Below, in pieces: positions 37,825-45,487 of a DNA stretch of 54,925 bases; within the stretch, counting starts at the first letter, position 1, and every line of letters begins with the position of its first letter. The position numbers and the translations under genes are program-made. Origin of the DNA: an uncultured Alphaproteobacteria bacterium (lineage in GTDB: Bacteria; Pseudomonadota; Alphaproteobacteria; RF32; CAG-239); contig CALXZH010000027.1 of the NCBI GenBank assembly GCA_944393175.1, forward strand, positions 1-54,925, read 5' to 3'. Below the pieces are notes generated by a model. It was not told the DNA's origin and did not search any database. It saw only the letters and a program-made list of their open reading frames with translations.

Positions 37825-39489
37825 CTATCTCCCTACTGCCAAAATATATGAACCATAGATCATACCACACCCTAAAATCAAGAAAAACGGATAGGCCCAT
37901 TTGGCTTGCGTATGAATTTTTTGAAATAAGCTAATCAGCAAATTTACAGTATTACGCAAGGCATAAATTATTGTCCTCTCTATTATTAAAAAATCTATCG
38001 TCAGCCACAAGACACGCCCCAAAACCTTAACCGGCCCGATTACAAAATAGTGATAAAAGTCTGAAAACCAATCACTTTCTTGGACATGTTCATTGTCATA
38101 AATCAAAATTATTTTATTGAAAATTCTACTTACCGCGGCAAGTAAAACTCCGCCCATAACAATAAACGCCTTTCCTTGCGGCTCGCCTTCTTGGGTCAGG
38201 ACATAGATGGCCAAGCCTAGCAAAATTCCCCAATAAATAAACGGCGGATTTTTGAGCAGGGCCAAAACGCGTTCATCGGCATTTGATTGGCCAAAATAGA
38301 TGTGCGACCAAATTGAGGCACAACTGACCGAAATGAGTCCCAGAGCAATGATGGGAATAAAATAATAAGTTTGGGACAGTTGCAATAAGATTTGAATATA
38401 GGCTAACAAGCAGAACAAGCTGACCAGAAATGTAAATTTGAGATTGCCGATAAAGCCTCCCATGGATGACACATAAACTTCGTTTGAACTCCCCAGTGCC
38501 ACTAAGAGCAAACTGCCAGCGAGCAAAAATCCACCTAATATCAGTGAGGCAAACATTGGCATTTCCGGGGTCAGTCCGGCATTTAGTAAGGCATAGATTA
38601 AACCCGATAGTATCATATTGAGGTAAATCAGCTTGGAGCGCAGATTATCCATAATAATGGCGCCTATTCCGCCCCATGCCATGGAGGCATAAGCAAAAAA
38701 CAATATAAGCGGTTCGGAATATTTGGACAACGGCAATAAAGCCAAGGTTTTGGCAAATAAGATATAACCGCTTATCGGCGTGGATAAAAATGTCAACACA
38801 ATAATCGTGCGCATATTTAAGATATTCCAATTTAATAACGGCGTTTGAAATAAGAATAATCCCGATTTAATAAACAAACACAATAGCAATAAAATGCAAA
38901 CCAAATCGCGGTGCTCGCCTTGCTCAAAATATTTGCCGAAGTCACTCAGGCGGATTGATTCCGTATAGCCCCATATCAGGGCAAACAGCATAAACAATCC
39001 CATATCGGCCATCAGATTATAAAAGATATATTTGCGGCGCGCGGCACTCTCATTGATAATATAAAAACCCAACACATCTATCACACAGGCGCTTACCAAT
39101 AGTTGGATGGTGTTTTCGCTGCAGATAAGCATTATTAAAGCTGCCAGATTCAAACAAATCAGACCGTTTTGCTCTAATTTTCGTTTTTCAATCTTGCTGA
39201 AGCAATTAAAAACTATCATAATCACGCTGATGAGGAAAAACGGAAATATCTGCGCATAATGTGTGAAATTAGAAAAAAGATGTATTTTTATAGGGTAATA
39301 TGGGGAGGAAACCCAATCATAAGTAAAATTATCCTTTGTTCCCATCTGCCAATTTTGGTAAAAATAACCAAGTAGGCTGGCGATACTTATGGTCAGCAAA
39401 AATAAATACACAAACGAAAGTCTTTTCCCTTTGATGGCAATGGGCAAAACGCCGGCAACTACCAGAAACAAAAAAACCTCTATCAGCAT
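37825..39489 (-). CDS. nuoL: NADH-quinone oxidoreductase subunit L (highly divergent)
   Basis: A 554-residue multi-pass protein, shorter than the usual 600-650. The start is set at 39489 because AAAGAGG lies 8 bases upstream; an ATG 66 bases earlier lacks a ribosome binding site. The helix-7 'GKSAQLPLxTWLPDA' is degenerate but aligns to IKSGLFLFQTPLLNW, keeping Lys208. The 'GWEGVGLCSYLLI' Glu aligns to Cys135. 'HAATMVTAG' aligns to FLSTPISG, without the His, and 'THAFFKALLF' and 'FFSKD' have no counterpart. A long C-terminal helix region with amphipathic and membrane parts is present. Identity rests on position before nuoM and nuoN. It starts the operon, so nuoA-K must lie elsewhere. Confidence 0.75.
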   Translation of the reverse strand: MLIEVFLFLVVAGVLPIAIKGKRLSFVYLFLLTISIASLLGYFYQNWQMGTKDNFTYDWVSSPYYPIKIHLFSNFTHYAQIFPFFLISVIMIVFNCFSKIEKRKLEQNGLICLNLAALIMLICSENTIQLLVSACVIDVLGFYIINESAARRKYIFYNLMADMGLFMLFALIWGYTESIRLSDFGKYFEQGEHRDLVCILLLLCLFIKSGLFLFQTPLLNWNILNMRTIIVLTFLSTPISGYILFAKTLALLPLSKYSEPLILFFAYASMAWGGIGAIIMDNLRSKLIYLNMILSGLIYALLNAGLTPEMPMFASLILGGFLLAGSLLLVALGSSNEVYVSSMGGFIGNLKFTFLVSLFCLLAYIQILLQLSQTYYFIPIIALGLISVSCASIWSHIYFGQSNADERVLALLKNPPFIYWGILLGLAIYVLTQEGEPQGKAFIVMGGVLLAAVSRIFNKIILIYDNEHVQESDWFSDFYHYFVIGPVKVLGRVLWLTIDFLIIERTIIYALRNTVNLLISLFQKIHTQAKWAYPFFLILGCGMIYGSYILAVGR

Positions 39490-39586
39490 ATAAAAAACCT
39501 CTTTATTATCTAATCTTTCGGTAATATAACAAAAAAACACAGATTTTAAAGCCATATTGCCGACTAATCACCAGAGGAATAAAAAA

Positions 39587-40054
39587 ATGGAAGCCAAAAC
39601 AAATGCCATGCGTATCTTAGACAAGAACAAAATTGTTTATAAACACTATGTTTATGACGCTGCCACCGCACTTAGCGGCGTGGAAGTGGCTGACAGACTT
39701 CACCAAAATCCGGCACAAGTCTTTAAGACCTTGGTTACCGTCGGCAAGTCAAAGCAACATTATGTATATATGATTCCGGTGGCCCAAGAGCTTGATTTGA
39801 AAAAAGCCGCAGAATGCGCCGGAGAAAAATCGGTGGAAATGGTAAAAAGCAAGGCACTTCTGCCTTTAACCGGCTATATTCACGGCGGGTGCTCGCCGAT
39901 TGGGATGAAAAAAGTTTTTCCGACGTTTATTGATGAAAGCGCTCAAAACTTTGAGAGCATTATCTTTAGCGGCGGAAAAATCGGTTGTCAGGTGGAGCTG
40001 GCTTTGCGTGACTTGCAAAAGGTTGTCAGTGTTAAGGTGGCTTCCCTCATCTAG
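39587..40054 (+). CDS. ybaK: YbaK/EbsC-family aminoacyl-tRNA deacylase (Cys-tRNA(Pro))
   Basis: A 155-residue trans-editing enzyme that hydrolyses mischarged Cys-tRNA(Pro). Family marks: ALSGVEVADRLHQNPAQVFKTLV, the catalytic Lys in that segment, the LLPLTGYIHGGCSPIGMKK block with GxxPxGxxK, and a C-terminal FSGGKIGCQVELAL. AGAGGA precedes the chosen ATG; an upstream ATG 30 bases earlier has none. Divergent from nuoL with 97 bases between the start codons. The last four bases overlap the convergent DUF4186 gene. Confidence 0.93.
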   Translation: MEAKTNAMRILDKNKIVYKHYVYDAATALSGVEVADRLHQNPAQVFKTLVTVGKSKQHYVYMIPVAQELDLKKAAECAGEKSVEMVKSKALLPLTGYIHGGCSPIGMKKVFPTFIDESAQNFESIIFSGGKIGCQVELALRDLQKVVSVKVASLI

Positions 40055-40401
40055 CTCATTTGGCGTGAAATCCAGTGCATAATAACTTCTACAACATAGC
40101 TTTGTTCGTCTAGAGTTAGGGCTCGTCCTTTGGGAATATGGTGCCATTTTTCCAGACAACCGCGGCAACAGCAAGCTGTTGCGTGTTGTGCCACAAAGAC
40201 CGGATGATTACGCATGGGCGTTTGTTTGCCGTCATTGGGAATTTCGGCCGGAGCTAATCTTTGAGAGATAAAATCCTCAGCGTGCTTTTTGATTGTTTCC
40301 AATCCTTTGGTCGAAACATAGGCTTTATCTTTCGCGGAAAGCTTAAAGCGTGACCGAAACGGCGACTTGGAAAGCCTTGAAAATATGTCGTTTTCTAACA
40401 T
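40051..40401 (-). CDS. DUF4186 family protein
   Basis: A 116-residue basic protein with a Cys/His-rich centre: HPVFVAQHATACCCRGCLEK, followed by WHHIPKGRALT. This matches DUF4186, small proteins of unknown role. A metal site formed by His, His, Cys, Cys, Cys, Cys is plausible. It begins directly after the merR stop (TAA-ATG), so it belongs to the regulator's transcript and may be under its control. Confidence 0.82.
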   Translation of the reverse strand: MLENDIFSRLSKSPFRSRFKLSAKDKAYVSTKGLETIKKHAEDFISQRLAPAEIPNDGKQTPMRNHPVFVAQHATACCCRGCLEKWHHIPKGRALTLDEQSYVVEVIMHWISRQMS

Positions 40402-40830
40402 TTATTTGCCATAGACCCGTTTTCTTTCGGCCGCCAACTCAGGATTGCGCTCAAAAACGCCTTCACTGCCGTGGGCTATGATTTCCGTATAGTAAGCAAT
40501 TTTATAATTGATTTTTTCCATGTGTTTTTGGAGCTGGTTCATTTGCTCTTCTAATTTTAGCTTTTGGCGCTTAAACATTTCCAGCCTTTGGTTGAGGGTC
40601 GAATCGCCTTCCATATACCAATCAATATATTGTTTAATGTCTTTGAGGCTCATACCGGTGCCTTTAAGGCATTCAATTAGCACCAACCAATCCAAATCCG
40701 AATCTGAAAAAACTCTTAAGCCCGAGCCACTCTTTTTGACAAAGGGTAATAAGCCCTCTTTTTCATAATACCTAAGAGTGTGTGCCGTCAAACCGGTTTT
40801 TTTGGCAACTTGCCCGATTGAATATCCCAT
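40402..40830 (-). CDS. MerR-family transcriptional regulator
   Basis: A 142-residue regulator. The N-terminal winged helix reads YSIGQVAKKTGLTAHTLRYY followed by EKEGLLPF, standard for MerR. A long dimerisation helix (about 80-120, KRQKLKLEEQMNQLQKHMEKI) and short C-terminus follow; there are no Cys for metal binding, so it is nearer the AdhR/NmlR-like aldehyde or electrophile sensors than to MerR proper. AAGGAGG lies 5 bases before the chosen ATG at 40830; an ATG 51 bases earlier is disfavoured. It is divergent from the phosphoesterase-cupin operon whose promoter holds its probable operator. Confidence 0.93.
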   Translation of the reverse strand: MGYSIGQVAKKTGLTAHTLRYYEKEGLLPFVKKSGSGLRVFSDSDLDWLVLIECLKGTGMSLKDIKQYIDWYMEGDSTLNQRLEMFKRQKLKLEEQMNQLQKHMEKINYKIAYYTEIIAHGSEGVFERNPELAAERKRVYGK

Positions 40831-40890
40831 AATTTCCTCCTTCGTTTTCTTGACTGTAATAAATTTTTTATCCCACGTCAATAAAAACTC

Positions 40891-40921
40891 TTGACTTAGA
40901 GTTAACTCTAAAAATTATGAT
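40891..40921 (+). promoter_or_regulatory. MerR-type promoter with perfect 16-bp palindromic operator
   Basis: TTGACT (40891-40896) and TATGAT (40916-40921) are separated by 19 bases, the overlong spacing that MerR regulators correct by twisting DNA. The spacer contains TTAGAGTTAACTCTAA (40896-40911), a perfect 16-bp palindrome. The start codon is 38 bases downstream. This is strong evidence that the divergent MerR protein controls the next three genes. Confidence 0.85.
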
Positions 40922-40959
40922 AAGAACAGAATCGAAAACTTATTTGAGAGGAGATAAAG

Positions 40960-42477
40960 ATGATTTCTTGCGCTATTACCACCTCTGTCTTAGGGAGTTT
41001 GGTCTTTTTATATTTGTTTTTTAGGCTGGTTTACGGCCTGGACATTGCTTGGGGCGGCAAAGCTATTTTGTTGCTGGTTATGTTGACCTTAGGGTGCATT
41101 CCTTTGTTTGTGTCGTATCAAGCGGAACAAATTTTGGGGAAAGTTTATCCCTTTTACCGCTACCTGCTCTATTTTATTTTTATTATGGGCATTATCTTAT
41201 TCAGCGGTGTTGTATTGCGCGATTTAGCACTTTTGGGATGTAAGTTTATCAATTCTTCCGCTGCCACTTGGCTAAATAACGGAAAAGTCAATTTGGGTTT
41301 GATATTGGCAGCCTTTTTATGCTCTGCTTATGCGTTATATGCCGGCACAAAAGTTCCCGACGTGCGAGAAGTCAATGTTGTCTCGGATAAAATCTCAAAG
41401 CCTCTGAGAATCGCTTATTTAAGTGATATTCATATCCACCGCGTGATTGCCGATGATAAAGTCAAAGCACTTGTGCAAAAAACTAATGAGCTTAACCCGG
41501 ATGTGGTTTTATTGGGTGGTGATATTATTGATGATGACACGCAAATCAGCGCCAAAACCTTATCCTTGCTCAAAGATTTAAAGGCGCCGCGCGGCATTTA
41601 TTTTGTAACCGGAAATCACGAATTTTATAACGGTTATCAGGCAAGCATTGCCGCTCTTAAAGCTCAAGGTTTCAAGTTGTTGGAAAATGACGGCGTTTCA
41701 CTTGGGGAAGTTTTTGTGGCGGGAATTCCCGATTTATTTTCGGGTCAGGCATACAAAAAAGAAGCTGACGCCAAAAGAGCTTTCAAACTTGCACATAATA
41801 ATCAATACAAAATCTTAATGTCACACACGCCTAGTGATTTTAACAATGAACCGATATTTGATTTGGAAATTTCAGGTCATACACATGGCGGGCAAATCTT
41901 TCCTTTTCATATTCTGACCAAGGCTTATAATTCTTACTTGTCCGGTTTATATCATTTGGGAAACGGCGCTCTGATTTATGTTTCTAACGGTGCCGGACAA
42001 TGGGGACCGCAAATGCGTTTTGGCGCAGAATCTGAAATTACGCTCATTAACCTTAACCCCAAAAAGGAGGAGAATATGCAAAAAGCACCGATTGATACTG
42101 TTTTTGAACAAGGTGAGCCCAATCCTTACGGCAAATTTTTTACCGGACAAACTTATCTCACCATGCTTAGCCCTAATGACAAAACCTTTAACGCCCCTAT
42201 CGGCAATGTCACCTTTGAACCCAAAGCACGCACCAACTGGCACAAGCACAGCGGCGGCCAAATTTTACTCGTTCTCAACGGCGAAGGTCGTTACCAAGAG
42301 CGGGACAAAGAAATTCAAATTTTGCACAAAGGTGATGTTGTTCGGATTGCACCTGATGTCGAACACTGGCATGGTGCCGCACCAAACAGCTGGTTTACAC
42401 ATATTTCGGTTGAGACCAATGTGCCAAACAATGTGGCAACTTGGCTTGAGCCGGTCACGGATGAGGAATATAAGTAA
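40960..42477 (+). CDS. Membrane metallophosphoesterase fused in frame to a cupin domain
   Basis: A 505-residue ORF. Residues 1-130 carry about four membrane helices. Residues 145-365 form a YkuE/YaeI-like calcineurin phosphoesterase: LSDIHIHR, GGDIIDD, TGNHEFYNG, then SHTPSDF and SGHTHGGQIFPF, with metal ligands intact. Residues 373-505 form a cupin: WHKHSGGQILLVLNGEG, GDVVRIAPDVEHWHG, with the His set present. The join (NLNPKKEENMQKAP) is Lys/Glu-rich. An internal AGGAGG and ATG at the join (42066-42078) suggest the cupin may also be made alone. GAGAGGAG precedes the first ATG. Confidence 0.85.
   Translation: MISCAITTSVLGSLVFLYLFFRLVYGLDIAWGGKAILLLVMLTLGCIPLFVSYQAEQILGKVYPFYRYLLYFIFIMGIILFSGVVLRDLALLGCKFINSSAATWLNNGKVNLGLILAAFLCSAYALYAGTKVPDVREVNVVSDKISKPLRIAYLSDIHIHRVIADDKVKALVQKTNELNPDVVLLGGDIIDDDTQISAKTLSLLKDLKAPRGIYFVTGNHEFYNGYQASIAALKAQGFKLLENDGVSLGEVFVAGIPDLFSGQAYKKEADAKRAFKLAHNNQYKILMSHTPSDFNNEPIFDLEISGHTHGGQIFPFHILTKAYNSYLSGLYHLGNGALIYVSNGAGQWGPQMRFGAESEITLINLNPKKEENMQKAPIDTVFEQGEPNPYGKFFTGQTYLTMLSPNDKTFNAPIGNVTFEPKARTNWHKHSGGQILLVLNGEGRYQERDKEIQILHKGDVVRIAPDVEHWHGAAPNSWFTHISVETNVPNNVATWLEPVTDEEYK
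42064..42078 (+). promoter_or_regulatory. Internal ribosome binding site and ATG at the phosphoesterase-cupin junction
   Basis: AAGGAGGAGAATATG occurs in frame inside the fused gene; the ATG is codon 373 and starts exactly at the cupin domain. Cupin domains of this type are normally encoded as separate proteins beside AhpD-like and flavodoxin-like genes. It decides between one fused and two separate products, and both may occur. Confidence 0.65.
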
Positions 42478-43262
42478 TGAAGGCTAAAGGACTTATTCTT
42501 TCCCTCGTCTTACTGGCGGTAGGGCTTAGTTTAGGAATTGTTATCGGGAGAAATAAAATGGCTCAGACATCAAAACTTAACCAAACCGACATTGTGCAAG
42601 TATGGCAAGACTTTGTTAAAAATGAGGTTTTAGCGCAAAACAAACTCTCAAATGAAGAGCGATATTTGGTATTAATCGTTGCCAATGTGGCCGCGCAAGG
42701 ACAAGAGAGTTTTCGCCAAGTTTTTGAAGAAGCTTTAGATGCTCAAATTTCGCCAATTAAGCTCCATGAAGCTGTTGTACAAACCATACCTTATGTCGGG
42801 ATGGCAAAGACTGTTGACTTTTTAGCGCTTGCCAATCAGGTTATGGCTCAAAAGGGAATTAATCTTCCCTTAGCGCCTCAAGCAACCGTTACGCCTGAGA
42901 CCCGTTTTGATAAAGGTTTGCAAGCACAATGCCAAATTTTTGGTGAGCAAAATATTTTAGCCATGCGCGATAATGCTCCCGCAAACCTCAAACATATTCA
43001 AGACTTTTTGTCGGCAAATTGTTTCGGTGATTATTATACCCGAACCGGTTTGGAGCTTAAGACGCGTGAATTGTTGACTTTTGCGACCTTGGTGGCTTTA
43101 GGCGGTGCGGATGCTCAAGTAAAAGCACACGCACAAGGAAATACCAATATCGGCAATGACAAAGAGGTTTTATTTGCAGCTTTGACCCAGATGTTGCCTT
43201 ATATCGGTTATCCAAGGACGCTTAACGGTATTGCCGCGGTTTCTTCTCTTTCTAACAACTAA
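42477..43262 (+). CDS. Carboxymuconolactone decarboxylase (AhpD-like) family protein, duplicated domain
   Basis: A 261-residue protein with two CMD/AhpD-like helical repeats (about 60-135 and 190-255; compare QIPLKLHEAVVQTIPYVGMAK-like VVQTIPYVGMAKTVD with TQMLPYIGYPRTLN). A hydrophobic N-terminus (5-24) could be a membrane anchor or signal. An alternative ATG at 42558 (residue 28) has GGGAGA 6 bases upstream and would give a soluble form without it. The typical AhpD Cys-x-x-Cys pair is absent; single Cys residues occur near 160 and 181. The ATG at 42477 overlaps the preceding stop. Role unclear, possibly redox or detoxification. Confidence 0.87.
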   Translation: MKAKGLILSLVLLAVGLSLGIVIGRNKMAQTSKLNQTDIVQVWQDFVKNEVLAQNKLSNEERYLVLIVANVAAQGQESFRQVFEEALDAQISPIKLHEAVVQTIPYVGMAKTVDFLALANQVMAQKGINLPLAPQATVTPETRFDKGLQAQCQIFGEQNILAMRDNAPANLKHIQDFLSANCFGDYYTRTGLELKTRELLTFATLVALGGADAQVKAHAQGNTNIGNDKEVLFAALTQMLPYIGYPRTLNGIAAVSSLSNN

Positions 43263-43284
43263 TTTTTATTTGAAAGGATGATAC

Positions 43285-43824
43285 ATGTCTAAACAAATTT
43301 TAGTTATCTCGTCTAGTTTTCGCAAAAACGGTAACTCCGAAACTTTGTGCAACCAATTTATTAAAGGGGCACTTGAGGCCGGTCACAGACTTGAAAAAAT
43401 CAACCTCAACGACAAACATATTAATTTTTGCCATGGGTGCGGTGTTTGCAACAATACGCATAAATGTGTGCAAAAAGATGATATGGAAGAAATCTTAAAC
43501 AAAATGGTTGAGGCCGATGTTATCGTTATGGCGACTCCGGTTTACTTCTACTCTATGAACGGGCAAATGAAAACTTTTATTGACCGCTGTGTGCCGAGAT
43601 ATACCGAAATCAGCAATAAAGAATTTTATTTCATTATTGCCGCTGCTGACACCAGCAAGCAAAATATGCAACGCGTTTTAGAGGCTTTTCGCGGTTTTAC
43701 CGAAGATTGTTTGGATAATGCAAAAGAAAAAGGCATTATTTATGGCACGGGAGCTTGGAATATCGGTGATATTCAGTCTTCTCCGGCAATGAATGAGGCT
43801 TATCAGGCAGGTCTTCACGCCTAA
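43285..43824 (+). CDS. Flavodoxin-like NAD(P)H-dependent FMN reductase
   Basis: A 179-residue flavodoxin-fold protein. The FMN phosphate loop is SSSFRKNGNSETLC near the start; then HGCGVCNNTHKCVQKDDM, a Cys-rich segment common in iron-sulfur-flavoprotein-like or multimeric flavodoxin WrbA-type proteins; and the flavin loop ATPVYFYSMNGQMKTFIDR. It would reduce quinones, electrophiles or similar substrates. AAAGGA precedes the ATG. It is the last gene of the MerR-controlled unit, which together looks like a response to toxic electrophiles; the inducing compound is unknown. Confidence 0.9.
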   Translation: MSKQILVISSSFRKNGNSETLCNQFIKGALEAGHRLEKINLNDKHINFCHGCGVCNNTHKCVQKDDMEEILNKMVEADVIVMATPVYFYSMNGQMKTFIDRCVPRYTEISNKEFYFIIAAADTSKQNMQRVLEAFRGFTEDCLDNAKEKGIIYGTGAWNIGDIQSSPAMNEAYQAGLHA

Positions 43825-43843
43825 ACTACCATAAACCTCAAAT

Positions 43844-43884
43844 AAAATCCCCTCTGACCTACTTCTTAGAGGGGATTTTTTATT
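43844..43884. terminator. Bidirectional terminator after the flavodoxin-like gene
   Basis: AATCCCCTCT and AGAGGGGATT form a 10-base stem with a 12-base loop followed by TTTTATT. It lies between convergent genes. Confidence 0.85.
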
Positions 43885-43891
43885 GTTTTTA

Positions 43892-45076
43892 TTATTCGGC
43901 CGCGCAGGCTAACTCATTCATCATCAATTCAGCCGCTGTTTTGCCTGAAGACAATGCCTCCACAATCGTGGAACCTCCGGTTTTGCAGTCTCCGGCATAG
44001 ATAATATGCGGATTATCAATTTTTGGGTCGGCCTTACTGCCGACGGCTTTAATCACCAAATCAAATCCAGGAAGCTCAATGGTGGAATTTGGCAAGGCTT
44101 GGAGTTTTCCCTCCTCAAAATGATTTTTATGAACAAAGAGCGATATTTTACCGTCTTTCTTTTCGAATCTCTCAGGGCTGGTCAGAGCCGTAATGTTTAC
44201 CTGACGATTAATCAGCTCCAGATATTCGTTTTTGGAAATTCTCATATCCGACAGCCGGCGGCGAACAAACATTTCCACGTGTTCAGAGCCATTGGCCGCA
44301 GCCGTTAGCGCACAATCGGCCGCAACATTACCGCCGCCGATAATTGCCACTTTACCCGTTGTTTTATAAACTTCGGGATTGTGCAAATATTTCATGTAAG
44401 AAATACTGTTGTCTTCGCCTATTATATTTAAGGCCGTGCAATTTGGCTCGCCGGTTGAGACAATCACGCCGTCAAAGCCCTGAGTTAATAGCTCCTCAGG
44501 ATTAGCAACTTTGGCATTGAGCTCAAGTTTGATATAGTCGGGATTATAAATAAAAGACCAATCTTTCTCAATCACGGCATGGGGTAAGCGCTCATCGGGA
44601 ATTAAGTTTAGCGCACCGCCGATTTCTGCCGAAGCCTCATAGACGGTTACCTGATAACCTTGTTTGCCCAAGGTAGAGGCCGCAGCCATTCCGGCCGGGC
44701 CGGCGCCGATAACGGCAATTTTGTGCCCGTTGGCATGCGTGTTTTGATAATCCTCTGTGGTTTTTCTAAAGTTTTCCAATATGGTGGCTTGAACCTTGGG
44801 AATATTCACCGAAAAGTCAATATGACTCCGCGTGCAAGCCTTCATACAAAATTTGTCGGGACAAATCAGTCCGCATGTCTGCCCCATAGGGTTATTCCGC
44901 GTAATGGTCTTGACGGCTTCCTCGTATTCCCCCTTTTGGGCGTGGGCTATAAACTCTTGAGGGCTGCAATTTACAGGACAAGCGTTCATACATGGTTTGG
45001 TTGGGCAATTTAAACATCTATCCAGCTCAGCTTTTAGCTGAATTTTGCTTAGATATAAATTTTTGGCGGTAGTCAT
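43892..45076 (-). CDS. GltD/PreT-like NAD(P)H oxidoreductase with N-terminal iron-sulfur domain
   Basis: A 394-residue protein. The N-terminal Cys-rich domain has CLNCPTKPCMNACPVNC and CGLICPDKFCMKACTR, the ligands for two 4Fe-4S clusters of the glutamate-synthase small-subunit type. An FAD-binding Rossmann motif VIGAGPAGMAAASTLGKQGY follows, then the NAD(P)H motif IIGGGNVAADCALTAAANGS, and an AGDCKTGGSTIVEALSSGK end. This matches GltD, PreT (dihydropyrimidine dehydrogenase) and related electron-transfer flavoproteins; no glutamate synthase large subunit or preA gene is adjacent. ATG at 45076 is chosen; a TTG 12 bases upstream is possible. Confidence 0.85.
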   Translation of the reverse strand: MTTAKNLYLSKIQLKAELDRCLNCPTKPCMNACPVNCSPQEFIAHAQKGEYEEAVKTITRNNPMGQTCGLICPDKFCMKACTRSHIDFSVNIPKVQATILENFRKTTEDYQNTHANGHKIAVIGAGPAGMAAASTLGKQGYQVTVYEASAEIGGALNLIPDERLPHAVIEKDWSFIYNPDYIKLELNAKVANPEELLTQGFDGVIVSTGEPNCTALNIIGEDNSISYMKYLHNPEVYKTTGKVAIIGGGNVAADCALTAAANGSEHVEMFVRRRLSDMRISKNEYLELINRQVNITALTSPERFEKKDGKISLFVHKNHFEEGKLQALPNSTIELPGFDLVIKAVGSKADPKIDNPHIIYAGDCKTGGSTIVEALSSGKTAAELMMNELACAAE

Positions 45077-45430
45077 TTGTTTTCTCAATATTTAATCTTG
45101 ATTTTACTAGTTAGACTTATCACGTCGTCGGAGTCAAGAAATTTCTTTGTTTATTTGGGACTAAAGCTGATTCTGGTTGAAATTATTAATCAGGCGAATC
45201 GCTTATTTATACTTCTGTCTCTTTGGCTTGTCAGCGAATCTCGCCAAAGTACACAAAAAAAACCTAGCCGGGGCAAAGGGTTTCTATTGGTGAGCGCGTT
45301 GGGATTGTCCTCAACAACGCTAAGCGTTGCTCGTTCTTCTGCGCGCGCTCGGGCTAAAGCCCTCACCGGCAGACAATGTCTGCCTCTTGCTTGAATCCGA
45401 ACCCTTTTCTCGGGTTCGAATCTCCAATTA
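45077..45430. other. Gene-poor stretch with several small palindromes beside tRNA-Lys
   Basis: About 350 bases without a convincing gene. Between 45310 and 45380 three small hairpins follow one another: CAACGCTAAGCGTTG, GGGCTAAAGCCC and GGCAGACAATGTCTGCC. The stretch 45290-45400 is visibly richer in G and C than its surroundings. Near 45407-45421 the plus strand reads TCTCGGGTTCGAATC, an inverted copy of the T-arm of the adjacent tRNA-Lys gene. Open frames across it are low-complexity and have no ribosome binding site. Confidence 0.6.
45249..45306. repeat. Direct repeat copy A: degenerate copy of tRNA-Lys 3' end plus terminator
   Basis: This 58-base stretch resembles 45431-45487: both begin GTACACAAAAAA, have a CCTAGCC hairpin region, share GGGTTTCTATTGGTGAGCGCGT and end in GGGATT. 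In copy A the terminator stem has decayed. The shared end reproduces about 19 bases of the tRNA-Lys 3' end, including CCA, with one mismatch. Confidence 0.75.
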
Positions 45431-45487
45431 GTACACAAAAAACCCTAGCCATTGGCTAGGGTTTCTATTGGTGAGCGCGTCGGGATT
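45431..45487. repeat. Direct repeat copy B: functional tRNA-Lys 3' end plus terminator
   Basis: This copy contains the real 3' end of tRNA-Lys and its intact terminator. It begins 182 bases after copy A. Confidence 0.75.
45441..45464 (-). terminator. Terminator of tRNA-Lys
   Basis: On the minus strand AAACCCTAGCC-AAT-GGCTAGGGTTT runs into TTTTTG, starting 4 bases after the tRNA CCA end. Confidence 0.85.

Noticed and set aside
41978..42487. 169-codon frame in another phase of the phosphoesterase-cupin gene
   Set aside because: Overlaps intact phosphoesterase and cupin motifs; the product is Pro/Thr/Lys-rich without structure.
45310..45380. Row of short palindromes as a CRISPR array
   Set aside because: The three hairpins differ from one another, and there are no equal repeats and spacers or cas genes.
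45077..45438. Open frames of 82-105 codons across the stretch beside tRNA-Lys
   Set aside because: No ribosome binding sites, low-complexity Arg/Ala/Ser/Leu products, and the DNA is explained by hairpins and a tRNA repeat.
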